From positions 20,176 through 84,175 of the forward strand of contig MBPM02000172.1 of NCBI GenBank assembly GCA_001695595.3: a DNA stretch of 64,000 nucleotides, written 5' to 3'. The notes beneath the pieces were generated by a model. The model searched no databases, was not told where the DNA came from, and saw only the letters and a list, made by a program, of their open reading frames with translations. A program made the translations under genes and the position numbers. The stretch comes from Plasmopara viticola. Its lineage: Eukaryota > Oomycota > Peronosporomycetes > Peronosporales > Peronosporaceae. Shown piece after piece: positions 1 to 10,878 of the stretch (within the stretch, counting starts at the first letter, position 1; the number at the start of each line of letters is the position of its first letter).

Positions 1-279
1 TTGTATTCCCGTCGTTGTCATAGAAGGCGTTGCTTGTATTCCCATTGTTGTCATTGTTGGAGATGCTTGAATTCCGGTAGTCGTCATGGAAGGCGCTACT
101 TTCCTTAGCAATTGTTGAAGCGTCGAAGTATCTATCGTTTGATCCAGATCAGTAGCCCATTGCGTTAGTTTGTATCGATCATTCTTTATGCGTGCTAATT
201 GAAGCTCCTCACTGTTCTCTTCAGCGAGTTGCTTCAATTTATTTTTTCGATCGCGGAGAGATTTAAAACTTGGAAACAT
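1..279 (-). CDS. P515 structural protein, N-terminal part (copy 1)
   Basis: This is the first 93 or so codons of the gene described in full at 21514-23061. The first ATG on the minus strand is at 277-279; a TTG-initiated extension upstream is not needed. The window edge cuts the gene inside its 11-residue TTTGIQATPSM-type repeats. What is visible matches copy 2. Whether the rest is intact lies outside the window. Confidence 0.8.
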   Translation of the reverse strand, partial: MFPSFKSLRDRKNKLKQLAEENSEELQLARIKNDRYKLTQWATDLDQTIDTSTLQQLLRKVAPSMTTTGIQASPTMTTMGIQATPSMTTTGIQ

Positions 280-398
280 TATCGAGTCTATTAAAACGAA
301 GTTCGAAAAATCGCGGACCTTTTCGAACAAGTTTCTCTAAGCTCAGCTCTATATAATATTACAATTATTGTTTTAGTTATTGAAAATAACTTGGGCTC

Positions 399-1270
399 CT
401 ATGGAGCCTTTCTATCACGAATTAATAGCATTATCAATGAATTGGAGTCTTCAAATTTAACATTATTAAAGTCTTGATCGACGATGCTCAGAGTAATATT
501 GCTGTATGCTCCATCGTTAATCGAGAGCCACTGATATTCAGGTGGCTGTATTGAGATCAACTGACCAATTGATGTCCCTTGAGGACTAAACGAAGTCAGA
601 ATATCAGGTGGTGTGCTAACCCGATTGTTAATAAGATTAGAACGAATTAAATAACTGCTGACGGGATTAACTTGTGGAGAGATATTGCTCAAAAATACTT
701 GATTTGTTGTTTGAATGATTGATGGGTACGTTAATGGACTGAATCCAATCACATTGGAAAATTCGTTGTTTGAAACAGTGATTCGAGGAGTATTAGTAGC
801 GGTCGGTAATCCAGTTCCGGTTAATGAGTATAATCCAGTCGATGGACGTGAATATCCACTAGGAACAGAAGTTGGTGTTGCTAAGCAAGTGATTTCGCAT
901 GAATAGTACGTTGCGTTTTCTCTCATAGCGATATACACAACGTTATTACCTTGAAAATCAATCAAATATGCACCGATACTAACTAACTGAGACTCGATGT
1001 AGTTTGATATATCTGCATACGAATAGTACCCATTCGGAAGCGTGATCGAAACCGATTGATAAGTCGCCGCTGTTGGAACTAATACACTGAACGTGTTGTT
1101 GCTGTATAAACTTCCATTAATGTTGAATTGAGAGTTGTAAATCTGCAGGCTCGATAGGGCAATTTCTTGATTTTTGAAATTCACGCTTGATCCAGTAAAG
1201 TTAATCTAAATGTATTGTTCAAGCCATTCGAAACAATGTTATTCCGATTAAAAATGATAGTGCTCGTCAT
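399..1270 (-). pseudogene. Penton (minor capsid) protein, frameshifted (copy 1)
   Basis: Matches the 290-aa penton ORF of copy 3 (43053-43925) along its whole length, but is 872 instead of 873 nt because one base is missing near 1202, about 23 codons after the ATG. The rest of the frame (399-1184) is open and keeps the C-terminal EYQWLSIN...LIMLLIRDRK block typical of Polinton/virophage-type single-jelly-roll pentons. The lesion may be a recent mutation or a read error. Confidence 0.85.
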
Positions 1271-1336
1271 CGTTCTAATATTCGATCTGTAGGTTGCCGA
1301 GTAAACTTTGTTTACGGTTATATTCGATAAGAGAAA

Positions 1337-2004
1337 TTAATTAAAAACTTCACCTTTAAAATTCTTCCGGATCTGTTGCTTAACAGAGTCTATAAACAAC
1401 ATCTGTCCCTTTTCAGATGTTGCTTGTTTGTAATACCTGTAGATATCATCTTCACTTACTCCAGGTAGATTGAAATCTTTCAAAATTAGCTGTAGATCGC
1501 GTTTTGAATTTGCTTTTAGAATAGCGATGTATTCAGAATTCAATCTAATCATCTTGTCAGTAGCAAAATAACTATGAGCTATGAAGATTGTTGAAAGTCC
1601 TTTGTGTCTTCCTCGAGTAAAAAATGACTAAACAAATCTCTCTGAAGCTTCTTATCGTTGGAATAATCATCAATAATAACAAGCTGTAAAGCATTTGGAA
1701 TCTCTTTGATGGCGTCAACACTTGGAGGAGCATCCGGATCATAGAAAGTTACAAAACCTTGTAATTTTTCTTTGATGTAATCGTATAACTCTTGGTCAGG
1801 ATTGCGTGCTATGACGTGAAGGTGACTATAGACGTGTGGAGACTCTTTAAGTATATGAAAAGCTAGATTTGATTTACCAGAGAAGCTGGGACCTAATACT
1901 ATTAAACGAAAAAGCTTTTGAATACCAAGCTTTTCATAATCTCCGAACGATTTCTTCTTAAACTCCTTTGGGAGCATTCCACCAAAATCAGGAATTGAAC
2001 TCAT
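1337..2004 (-). pseudogene. ATP: A32/FtsK-HerA type packaging ATPase, frameshifted (copy 1)
   Basis: Collinear with the intact 222-aa ATPases at 24119-24787 and 43992-44660. One base is missing in an A-run near 1619 (TCGAGTAAAAAATG where the others read TAAAGAAATG), splitting the gene after the Walker A and Walker B motifs. The start is the ATG at 2002-2004; the upstream TTG belongs to the promoter interval. The homopolymer context makes a sequencing error plausible. Confidence 0.88.
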
Positions 2005-2054
2005 CTTGTATGACAAATCTATCTGTTATATTATATAAAGGATCGTTTTACAAA
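2005..2054. promoter_or_regulatory. Divergent promoter, ATPase / fibre (copy 1)
   Basis: Only 50 bp separate the ATPase ATG (minus) from the fibre ATG (plus). The interval holds CTGTTATATTATATAAAGG, with a TATA-like core about 25 bp before the fibre ATG. The core CTGTTATATTAT recurs in the MCP/protease divergent spacer. Promoter function is inferred from position and composition. Confidence 0.5.
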
Positions 2055-4746
2055 ATGCTACCACCTAATTATATTCCATCCTTATACAATCCATCAGACT
2101 ATATCGGCTCATTGGATTACTTGACTATTAGTATTGGCGATTTGCGATATAACAAAAGAAATGGGGTGAATTACACTTCGGATTTGTACATCACTGGAAA
2201 TATCTATCAAAATGGAACAATGATTGATTTGAGTGTGCTGTCGGGTATTACACCAGGAACAGCTTCCGCTGGGAAATTGATTGCGGTTGACTCTACCAGA
2301 GACATCGCGAACATTAATAATCTCTCAGCATCACAATTAACAGGAACTCTTCAAACAGCTGCACAGCCTAACATTACATCACTGGGAACAATTTCATCAA
2401 CACTCAATATTAGTGGATCTACCCCTATAACTTGTAATAACTCCCTGTCGAGTAGCACGTGCTCATTATCTGTTGATTCTGTATCTGGAGATCAGACATT
2501 TGGCAGTACAACAGCGAATAAGTTTCATTTGAGAACAAATGGAAATGAAAAATAACGATAGGATCCACTGGTTTCGTAGGCATCAATAACACATCTCCAG
2601 CTAAACAATTAGATATTATCGGATCGACAGCATTAACAAACTCATTGTATCAAATCACTGATGGAACAGTTATTTATCAGCAGTGGTTCGATGGAACTCA
2701 ATGTTGTCTTCAAACGTTTTCAAATCATCCATTGACTTTTGCATCAAATAATGGATCTGTGCAAATGTCAGTATTAACGAATGGAAATGTAGCTGTTAAT
2801 AACACATTGACAGCTACTAATATATCCGCTTCAACTTTATATGGAACACTTCAAACAGCCGCTCAGCCCAATATTACATCGATTGGAACTTTAGCGACTC
2901 TTACGGCTACATCAATTACTGGAACACTTCAAACAGCTGCTCAGCCAAATATTACATCGATTGGAACGTTAGCGACTCTTACGGCTACATCAATTACTGG
3001 GACACTTCAAACAGCAGCACAACCAAATATTACATCGATTGGAACTTTAACATCATTGAATACGGCAGGATTAGTAACCGCTACTTTAACTGCTAATGGG
3101 CAATCGTTTAGATCTATAAATGGGACTTCAACATGTGCTCTGTTTCATTTTAACAATGGGGATGCTTATTTTGGAACATCTACAGCAAACAATTTAGTCT
3201 TTCAAACAAGTAATACAGGAAGAATGACAATTAGCTCAACGGGCGCTGTCTCTGGTATCTCATCATTAAGCGCTACTTCTATTACAGGAACTTTACAAAC
3301 AGCAGCTCAACCAAATATTACATCTACAGGAGATTTAACGCTACCTACGTCATTGACAATTACAAATGGCACTACTCCACTTTCAATCAGTAATACAACC
3401 TCAACGAGTACCTTTCGCTTAACCATTCAAAATAGTGGTGGTGCTCAAGATATTGGTTCTTTTACAAACCATAGTTTCTTCTTAAATTCAAACAATACAA
3501 GACGATTGCAATGTGATACTGTTGGTAATATTGATATTTTAAATCATAATGCAGCTACTGTTGGATTAAAGCTTGGTGGTACATTAATTACATCAAATGC
3601 AACAGAGCTTAACTACTTAGATTTAACTATGGGCCCAGGAACAGCAGAAGCTTCAAAAGCATTAGTATTAGATGCAAGTAGAAATTTAACGAATGTTGGT
3701 AAAGTTAATTTTACATCATCAGATGCTACCCAACCTACCGGCACTACTAATGCAAGTAATTATGGCTTAAATATGTTATCAACAGTAAATACAAATGGAC
3801 AGTACAATTCAGCTGCGATTGCATTTAAAATAGTAATGTAGATGGTATGCCTCATGGTGTAATTTTATCTCAACGTACTGCTGCAGCTGCTGGTGACCTA
3901 GTATTTTTAACACAATCTGCTACAAACAATGTATCAGAAACATGTAGAATGTTATCAACTGGAGCATTAGCAGTTAATGCTATAGCTGCTGCTGCAGTAA
4001 CTGCTTTTGGAAGTGCAAACTATGTTGATGGTTCCTACCAGAAAGTATTAGACCTTCAATCAAATAATGTATCGCCAATTGATTTTTGTATTGAAATTAA
4101 CTCTGGACCGAATACAACATCTACTAATGCAACTTGGATGGGCAATTTGACTAACAATGATTTGCGATTCGGAGTCAATAACTCAACTAAGATGATTTTA
4201 GATACAAATGGTCGATTAGGAATTGGAACTACTTCTCCATCAGCTATGTTAAGCGTATCAGGAACGGTAAGTAATACTTTTAATGTAGGTGGACAATTAT
4301 ATGCACAAGGTAGTAGTACAGCATATACGACATCTCAATTAGGTCCAGTAACAGTAAGTGTTGCAGCTACATTTGGTGGACCAATTCAATGCAGTTCAAT
4401 CTACTGTACATCTGATCGTCGTTGCAAAGACATTATTAAACAATTAGACACTGTTTATTGCGATAAATTCTATGATCTAAGTATCTATGAATATCGATAC
4501 AAAGGATCAGATGAAACTATCCCAAAGATTGGTTTCATCAGTCAAGAATTGTATGCAGCTGGATACATAAACTTACTATCAATGACACCGAATGAAAACT
4601 TGAAGAAAGTGGATGAAGATGACATAGAAGGATATCAGATGAACATTGATTATAGTAAAATTACAGCGATAAACTTCTGCATGATAAAAAAATTACTCAA
4701 TCAAGTGAAGCAACTTGAGATGGAGCTGAAGCATAATTTTGAGTAA
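2055..4746 (+). pseudogene. Fibre-like protein with S74 chaperone, frameshifted (copy 1)
   Basis: Copy of the roughly 897-codon fibre gene described at 24838-27531. Two single-base deletions break it: near 2547 (GGAAATGAAAAATAA where others have GGAAATAGAAAAATAA) and near 3828 (TTTAAAATAGTAATG where others have TTTAGAAATAG). The three segments together cover the N-terminal anchor, the GTLQTAAQPNITS repeats and the C-terminal S74 domain. The codon that is a stop at 25978 in copy 2 is TTA (Leu) here. Confidence 0.88.
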
Positions 4747-5062
4747 AGCTCAATAGATTCCGGTCTGACGACCGCTCGAACTTGTTCGACGGTCAAAGAC
4801 CTTTCGAACTGTAGCTACCGGAGGTAGCCGAGCAATCTTCGATTGCGGTTCGTTCGGATGTCAACAAAAAAAATTGATTTTTTTTTGCCGGCTGACGGAC
4901 ACCAATAGCCTGACTGGTCTGAAAACCAGGCGAACTTGTTCGGCGGGCAAAGACCCTTCGAACTTCGTTCGTACGGCGAGGGAGTTCACTCCGCGAGCCA
5001 ATGGTGGAGGACCGAAGGTCCCCTGGGGCCCTACGGGCGCCCATTCTGGAGCTCGCTCCAAT
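4747..5062. terminator. Array of short hairpins between fibre and MCP 3' ends (copy 1)
   Basis: GC-rich spacer between two convergent genes, made almost wholly of small perfect inverted repeats with 2-6 nt loops, for example CTACC-GGA-GGTAG, GCAATC-TTC-GATTGC, GGACC-GAA-GGTCC and TGGAGC-TC-GCTCCA. See the copy 2 entry at 27532-27846. Bidirectional transcription end signalling is the natural guess and is unproven. Confidence 0.6.
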
Positions 5063-6822
5063 CTACTCATATTCAACCACTTCACCGGTTAAACGATCAA
5101 TAGACATAGATCGACCGTAAACAACGAGAATTAGACAATTCATTCCTTGACTGCAAGTATTGGTGCCGGAGACAAGGATAGATTGAGGCACATCTGGATT
5201 CGTTAATCGAGAGCAGTCTGCAATTAGAACACGCTGACCAACATCCCATTTGTAGGAATCAAATAATCCGTTGCTAATCTCATGCGATAGCGCTCCATTA
5301 ATAGCTCCGAGCTTCTTGACTTCGTCTTGGAACGATTCAAATGAGTAATCATGCGTTTTGTTGAATACATTTTCATTGCCAACCATTACTTGGAAATTGC
5401 GAATGCTTGCTCCTGGCTGACAAGTCCATGGAGCACTGTCAAATGGGGATTGGAATTGTTCAATATTCGTTGCGCTTACGAAATGACCACTGCTTGTTTC
5501 ACTATATGGAATCAGAGCAATGTATTTGATATTCTTTAAGCTTGAAGATAATTGAAAGCTAAACGGAGCGTTTTGCTGAGAGTTTTGTTGACCAGTACCT
5601 GCTTTTGATTTGAAATACTGTGCGTAGCAATCGAGGTAATTGACTTTCTTAACAGGTTTAACAACAATTTGACTTTGATTAGCGATATCGTAGAAAGGGA
5701 TATATAAACGAGTCGTTGTAAATGGGAAGATTTGACCAGAAGTAGAGATCTGTGTAATGTTGTTGGACATAACGCCGAAAGCTACTCGAAGTGAGCCAGC
5801 TCCGCCAGTTGTAAGTTTCCCTGCATTTGGATTACCTGGGGCCGCACTTGATACCATTACTGGAACCGTCGAGCAACCGTTTAGGGAGAGAGAGGATAAG
5901 CTCATTAAATCACCAGTTGCAGTTGTGATATCAACAAAGCCGGTATTGAACGTCATCGTTACGCAACAAGATCCAATTCCTTAAAGATTGGATGGAGATC
6001 AACTAAACGAAGCTTTAGCATATAATACCACGTACCAGCAACACCTCCTGCGGTAGTAACGCCAGCTACGTATCCACCAGTACCTTGTTGTTGAATTTTA
6101 GAAAGAATTGCACCACTTCGCGTTGTCGGCCAACCAAGAGGGTTTGTTGCTGTAATCGTTGCTCCAGTGGCATCAGAGGTACCAATTTGTTGTGGATTCC
6201 AAATTAGACGCTGGATTAGTCCGTTATTAAGAGCTGGAGTTGTTTCTGGAATTAAACCAGTAGCTACAGTTGTGGCAGCATTAACTGAATTATTCACAAA
6301 ACCATCTCCTTGTGTTGAAGCGGTAGGATTGCTACTACTTTGTGGGAAATTTAGACTAACTACATCATCTGGAGCAAGATAGCAGTCTGCACCGTTCTTC
6401 AATAAATCATCATCACACCATTCAGTTTGAGCACGTAAATTGTTCCAATAATTTTTATAGTCATTGCTGGTAATGACACTTTTACCGTTGATTTCAACCG
6501 CTAATTTATCTAAAATGTTCCATACACCAGCCTTTAATCCTACCGCAAAACGATTTAGAGTACCATTAAGAGCTGAGGCAGACGTATTTTTAACCGTTAC
6601 TACATAAGGAACGACTACATATGCATCTCGAAGACTGCCATACCCAGTAGAGCCATTTAGTTGTGAAGTCGCATTAATGATGACAGTTCCCGATTGATAC
6701 GAACCGTTGTTGTCATCAACGACATTTACAACACGCTTGTCTTTGCTGACACTGACAACTGGATCCGGATTAGTTGTTGAATCGAATAAAAACGAATCTG
6801 CTAATTGGGTGCTATCACTCAT
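5063..6822 (-). pseudogene. MCP: Major capsid protein, 16-bp deletion (copy 1)
   Basis: Full-length collinear copy of the 591-aa MCP at 27847-29622. It lacks 16 bp near 5955-5960, so CATCGTTA joins directly to CGCAACAAG and the reading frame breaks in the middle. Both halves are open (5959-6822 and 5063-5956). Unlike most other lesions in the window this is not a homopolymer slip, so it is more likely real. Confidence 0.9.
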
Positions 6823-6882
6823 TATTAAAATTGAAGGTTAATGCCTGTTATATTATGATTAGCTATATATAAGCATTACATA
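6823..6882. promoter_or_regulatory. Divergent promoter, MCP / protease (copy 1)
   Basis: A 60-bp spacer between the MCP ATG (minus) and protease ATG (plus). It reads TAATGCCTGTTATATTA on the plus strand and TAATGCTTATATATAGC on the minus strand, so each side has a TAATGC box next to a TATA-like stretch, arranged as an inverted pair. The same spacer recurs in copies 2, 3 and 4. Confidence 0.5.
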
Positions 6883-7269
6883 ATGATTTTTAAATTAAAT
6901 AAATTGGGTGAATCGACGGCTAATGAACTACAAGAGCTCGCAAATCAGCTGAATGTTCATGTTGATGGGATAATAGATTTTAGAAAAATCAGAGGCCCCC
7001 TAGGGAATGGAAGCTATATTATATTACTTCGATTAGACTCAGGTGTAGGCCATTGGGTTTGTGTGTGCAACAATGAATACTTTGATTCGATGGGTTTAGG
7101 GCCTCCAAGAATTCTGGGTGATATGGAATGTAATAATAAACAGTTTCAAGGGACCTATGATAATTATTGTGGTTTATGGAGTCTGTTGTATCTGTATAGC
7201 AAACAACACAATCGACCTGATTTATTGAGACATTTTTACGATTTGAATACAGAAGTTTCACTTCGTTAA
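6883..7269 (+). CDS. PRO: Adenovirus-type cysteine protease (copy 1)
   Basis: 128 aa, intact, with the same translation as the copy at 29683-30069. Candidate catalytic residues follow the adenovirus protease/Ulp1 order: His57 (GHWVC), Asp68 (YFDSMG), Gln89 and Cys96 (NYCGLW), with the Gln-Cys spacing of seven expected for the family. In Polintons this enzyme is expected to mature capsid proteins inside assembling particles. The ATG follows a TATATATAAG stretch by about 12 bp. It is much shorter than adenoviral protease (about 200 aa) but within the range expected for Polinton PRO. Confidence 0.9.
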   Translation: MIFKLNKLGESTANELQELANQLNVHVDGIIDFRKIRGPLGNGSYIILLRLDSGVGHWVCVCNNEYFDSMGLGPPRILGDMECNNKQFQGTYDNYCGLWSLLYLYSKQHNRPDLLRHFYDLNTEVSLR

Positions 7270-7281
7270 TATAGAGTCATT

Positions 7282-7671
7282 ATGAATAGAATCAGACGAT
7301 ACAGAGGACCTGAAGTGGATGAAGTTGCTCCAAAAGATGATAGAATCGATGTGATAATGAAAGAATTGGAGTTTTTGCGTTCTGAATTGGCTCAAAAAAA
7401 GGTTGAATCATCCATTTCAAAATACTTCAAAGAAGAGATCTTCACAAAAGATAGAGAAGGTTTACTCAAAGATGGATTTGTTAGCAAAGGAGATTATCTC
7501 GAAATTCCACTAACAATACTGAATGCCAGATACAAACAATGGTGCATTGATACTGGACATAATCGTATGTTGCGTAAAGCGATCATTGAGAACATCCGAA
7601 ATGATAAAGTTGATGGAGTTGTGTTCAAATATTATGACGGATACGACAAAATACGTGTTTTCCCGCATTAG
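7282..7671 (+). CDS. p129, hypothetical protein, possible DNA-binding C-terminus (copy 1)
   Basis: 129 aa, starting 12 bp after the protease stop and therefore probably co-transcribed. The N-terminal third is charged with a predicted helix (IDVIMKELEFLRSEL). The C-terminal part (IPLTILNARYKQWC, then MLRKAIIENI) resembles the short helical tail seen after D5-like helicases and in other virus DNA-binding proteins; this is pattern similarity only. The copy in element 2 has lost its ATG and carries two further lesions. Its last 47 nt overlap the antisense p85 gene. Function unknown. Confidence 0.6.
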   Translation: MNRIRRYRGPEVDEVAPKDDRIDVIMKELEFLRSELAQKKVESSISKYFKEEIFTKDREGLLKDGFVSKGDYLEIPLTILNARYKQWCIDTGHNRMLRKAIIENIRNDKVDGVVFKYYDGYDKIRVFPH

Positions 7672-7882
7672 TGTGCTTTTCCTTTATAAACTGACACTTG
7701 TTGATACTTGCACTAATTAAATCAATTTCTTTACAGAGCTGTATTATGTCAGATGCTGAATGCTTTTCTATTTTCGAGTACTCATATAAATCACTCGGTA
7801 TTTCGGTATCTACCGGTTCCTGTTGTTCGGCATCTTCAACATAACCAGTATCATCGGTATCGGATAGATATGTAATATCCAT
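7625..7882 (-). CDS. p85, small acidic protein (copy 1)
   Basis: 85 aa from an ATG at 7880-7882, rich in Asp/Glu in the first 35 residues (YLSDTDDTGYVEDAEQQE) and mixed-charge afterwards. No family recognised. Its 3' end overlaps the p129 3' end tail-to-tail by 47 nt. The copy 2 version has a premature TAG, so it may be dispensable or not a real gene. TATA-like sequence (TCTATATAAATAATATAT) lies just upstream on the plus strand. Confidence 0.45.
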   Translation of the reverse strand: MDITYLSDTDDTGYVEDAEQQEPVDTEIPSDLYEYSKIEKHSASDIIQLCKEIDLISASINKCQFIKEKHTNAGKHVFCRIRHNI

Positions 7883-8036
7883 GATTTTTGTGTCTATATA
7901 AATAATATATTTTGTATCTACAGTTGTTCAATCACCCAGATGGGTGACGTCAAAAACCCAACTTTGGGTTGCACATTTGATTGGCTGAAATATGGATAGA
8001 GAGAACATCCCTCACTCGCAAAAAGCAATTGGAAAC

Positions 8037-9866
8037 ATGGTGAAGCTGTGTGCGCGCTGTAGGCGTGAAGGGAAACGCCTTCTCCGTGACGATTGATGCG
8101 AGCGAGTCTGTGGATGACTTGAAAAAGGCCATCAAGAAGAAAGGAACGAGATCAAGTGCGATGCAGATGAGCTGCAGCTGTTCCTCGCCAGGAAGGGCGA
8201 CGCGTGGTTGGATCGAGATGGCGCGGAAGGTTTGACGCTCGATGAGAATGGACACCCGGAAGGGTTTGCACACATGGACGAGTTAAACTGGATTGTGGAT
8301 TACTACGGCGAAGAATTTCAACCAAAACGAGGGGAAATCCACGTGTTGGTGGTGGTTCCGGAAGTTGATCAGGAGCAATGGGATGAGCAACGGGCACGCA
8401 AGAAGGCCAGATCATTGACTGTCATCGAGGTCGAGAGGATGGATTCAATTGCAGCCACCTTGGATATCGGCAGGTGGCAAATTGGTGGCATCGCACTCGA
8501 CATTCGCCACGTCGAGCCGGATTTTCCCGCGTGGTTCTATGTTCGGAAGGAAACGCAGGACATCATCAAGATATTCAACGACCATATGGAAAAGAAGCTC
8601 AGCACTGTGTTTGTGGGGACACCTGGTGTTGGGAAGAGCATGATGGTCGTGTTGTTTGCGTTCTACATGGCTTTGCTTCAACAGAAACGCGTCGTCTTGT
8701 TTCGGAAGCAAAAAGGAAAAGGATTCTCCTTGCTGTATCTGGATGGAAAGAACAAGCAATATTGGCGAAGTAACAAGGCGAGCTTGAGTGATCTTGATGA
8801 ACTGCGTGGTCAAGATTTTGAATTGTGTCTGGACGGTCTCATGCACAAGGACATTGCCGAAAACTTTGCAACGCTGGCGTCGTTCCGAATGCTTGCAACG
8901 TCTGTCCAGTATCCAATGAAGAACGACGACGGTCCTGTACTGAGGCGTTGTCTAGTGCCCTTTTGGTCCAAGCTGGATTTGAAATCTATTGGGGCGCATT
9001 TTCAATGGACGGAACACAATATCAAGGACAGGTACTACTACTCGGGTGGCAACTTGCGCGACTTCTTGTCGGAGAAGAACGTTGTCATAGATTCAATTGA
9101 CCAGGCTATTGGTCTCGTTGATGCGCAAGTGACCGAACTTTTGAATACCCAGTATGCTCTTGGCTCGGAGAAACAAATTGATCGCTTACGGATGACGTCA
9201 GTTCGAGCGAGTGAGCAGGATCCCAAGAACCAAAGCAGCTCGGCGAAGTATACGATGACGAGGTCGTGGTTTTGTGTGATCACCTCCGAGTATGCGTTGA
9301 GGCAACTTGGCAAAATCGTGGCGCCATCCTACTATGAGGAGTTGTGGTCAAAAGGTCGCATGCTTGGCGACGATGGGTTGATGGGAATTGCATTCGAGAA
9401 TTACGTGCATGCGATGGCAAGAGACGGACAGAATCTCGAGTTGCAGGTGAGGACGTACGACCGAAGAAAAAAGAACCAGCATACATATGCTGCGTTGGAA
9501 TTCGAAGCCAACGCGTATCTCTATGAAGGCACTGATGCAGCGGAATGCGAAGCAATCATGCAGCAACTTGCGGATGTCGACTATTGGTATCCCTGCACAC
9601 GTTGTTTGGAGACTATCGACAGTGTTGCCAAGCTGAACATGGGTGGGGAACATAACGTGGTTGGCTTGATCCAAATAACGAAGTCCGACAATCATAAAAT
9701 TGACTCAGTGGCACTTGACAAGTATGCGAAGATGTTTCCGGACGGTGCCAGATATATTGCGCTGGTGCCAGACAAGGAGACCAGTGATAAATTTCGACTT
9801 GCTCCAGCTGATCCTCCAACCCAAGTGCTGTTGTACGTTGCGTATGTCGCAACCTGGAGTCCGTGA
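8037..9866 (+). pseudogene. CRN: Crinkler (CRN) effector-type gene, N-terminus frameshifted (copy 1)
   Basis: Homologue of the Crinkler at 31160-33000. The leader and ubiquitin-like LFLAK module (8037-8207) contain several indels relative to copy 2, so no single frame runs through it. From about 8208 the frame is open to 9866 (552 codons): it retains the HVLVVVP boundary, the P-loop GTPGVGKS (about 8617-8640) and a C-terminal region with a QITK motif. Base composition is clearly richer in GC than the Polinton genes around it. The region that is broken in copy 2 (a 1-nt loss near 32356) is intact here, so the two copies have independent lesions. Confidence 0.85.
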
Positions 9867-10194
9867 AACCATGTGCTGCAGAATTAAGCTTTTCTCTGAT
9901 AGCCTGTCTAAGCCGATAGTGTTGTGGTGGTAGCGATTTGCCTCCTATCCTCAGCTACTTGTTGAACAATGTATTGATTCCAAAAAGCTCGTTGGTTCTG
10001 ATCACCTGTATGATCTAATAACCTGCTGAATCGCGACAAGGAGTTGACCAATGTTACAGCACATGTATGAACCAAACTGACTTTCGAGGACATACGATCG
10101 ATCGACAGCTGTGATGGAGGCAGTGAATCGAGGACGGTGGATCGACTGCGTATGTGAGAAACCGCTGTGGTTGAGGTCTGTTGATGAGACTATC

Positions 10195-10330
10195 ATACCT
10201 TGAGATGGCATACCCATGGATAAGTATGTCATCTCCATGGATAAGAATGGAATACCTCGGGATGAGGAAACCATACCCAGGTATAAGAATGGAATACCTT
10301 GGGATAAGGAAACCATACCCAAGGATAGTA
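10195..10330. repeat. 21-bp minisatellite, about six units (copy 1)
   Basis: Imperfect tandem units of 21 bp starting about 10214, e.g. CCATGGATAAGAATGGAATAC followed by CTCGGGATGAGGAAACCATAC and variants. The length is a multiple of three, so the repeats stay open on both strands, but no start or conserved protein supports a gene. The same array is at 33393-33528. It separates the Crinkler from the exoX-like gene. Confidence 0.8.
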
Positions 10331-10376
10331 CCCAACGATGAGAACATGGAGATTTCAGACAAAAAAAATAATTCGA

Positions 10377-10694
10377 TTAATTTAATTCTACACCAAATTC
10401 GTTCAAGTTTTCTTTCAATGAGGGACATTTATTCTTGATGTATTCATTTTTACACATCCAATTGAAATATTGGGTATCGTTTTCAACAATCCACTTGACG
10501 GATTTGTTCTTATGTTTGCCCCACCGCATAATATAGCTATCATCTCCATCTTGGAACTTACCTTGTAAAAACCGTTTGATATCAGAGTCTTCTGTTTGCT
10601 GGTTGTATAACCATCGACAGTATGACGCATCTTGCTCATAGACTTCCTCAAGAGATTTTCCTTTATATTTTCCGAACTCTAAAATTACTGACAT
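10377..10694 (-). CDS. ExoX C-terminal-like protein with duplicated motif (copy 1)
   Basis: 105 aa, identical to the copy at 33575-33892. It contains two related segments, FGKYKGKSLEEVYE...YCRWLYNQ (residues 7-32) and WGKHKNKSVKWIVE...YFNWMCKN (58-82). The FGKYKGK...W pattern is that of the small domain found at the C-terminus of exodeoxyribonuclease X-like proteins and as a stand-alone module in large DNA viruses. No nuclease catalytic domain is present. It is the last gene before the right TIR. Its preservation in both copies while neighbours decay suggests a real gene. Role in DNA binding is inferred. Confidence 0.7.
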   Translation of the reverse strand: MSVILEFGKYKGKSLEEVYEQDASYCRWLYNQQTEDSDIKRFLQGKFQDGDDSYIMRWGKHKNKSVKWIVENDTQYFNWMCKNEYIKNKCPSLKENLNEFGVELN

Positions 10695-10779
10695 TTTTGA
10701 TAAAGTGTATTGGGTATGGGGTATGCTTATAGTATATTAGTAAATTTATATTAGAATTAAAAATATTAATTCAATTTAT

Positions 10780-10878
10780 TTAATTGTTTTCTAACCAGTT
10801 TTTATGTTTTGCTCTCTTCAAATGTTGTTTACCAGCACAATCACAACTGATTTTTTTATTTTGTTTATCTTTATTCAT
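10780..10878 (-). CDS. TIR micro-ORF, possible CxC/HxxxxxH zinc finger (copy 1)
   Basis: 32 codons from an ATG at 10876-10878, reading inward from the right TIR. The core ISCDCAGKQHLKRAKHKNW has a Cys-x-Cys followed by two His, like the tail of zinc-finger ORFs seen in other large DNA viruses. The same ORF is in the left TIR of copy 2 (15550-15651) but is broken in copy 2's right TIR. Too short to be sure it is translated. Confidence 0.3.
   Translation of the reverse strand: MNKDKQNKKISCDCAGKQHLKRAKHKNWLENN

Noticed and set aside
4793..5092. Open frames of 72-83 codons in the hairpin array on both strands (and in all copies)
   Set aside because: They are by-products of the GC-rich palindromes; peptides are palindrome-derived and lengths vary with the A/T-runs.
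8445..9852. Several open frames of 60-133 codons antisense or in other frames to the Crinkler
   Set aside because: They arise from the GC-rich composition, repeat in copy 2 only because the DNA is the same, and show no family resemblance.
10181..10438. 85-codon ORF through the minisatellite
   Set aside because: Entirely repeat-derived and extends antisense into the exoX-like gene.
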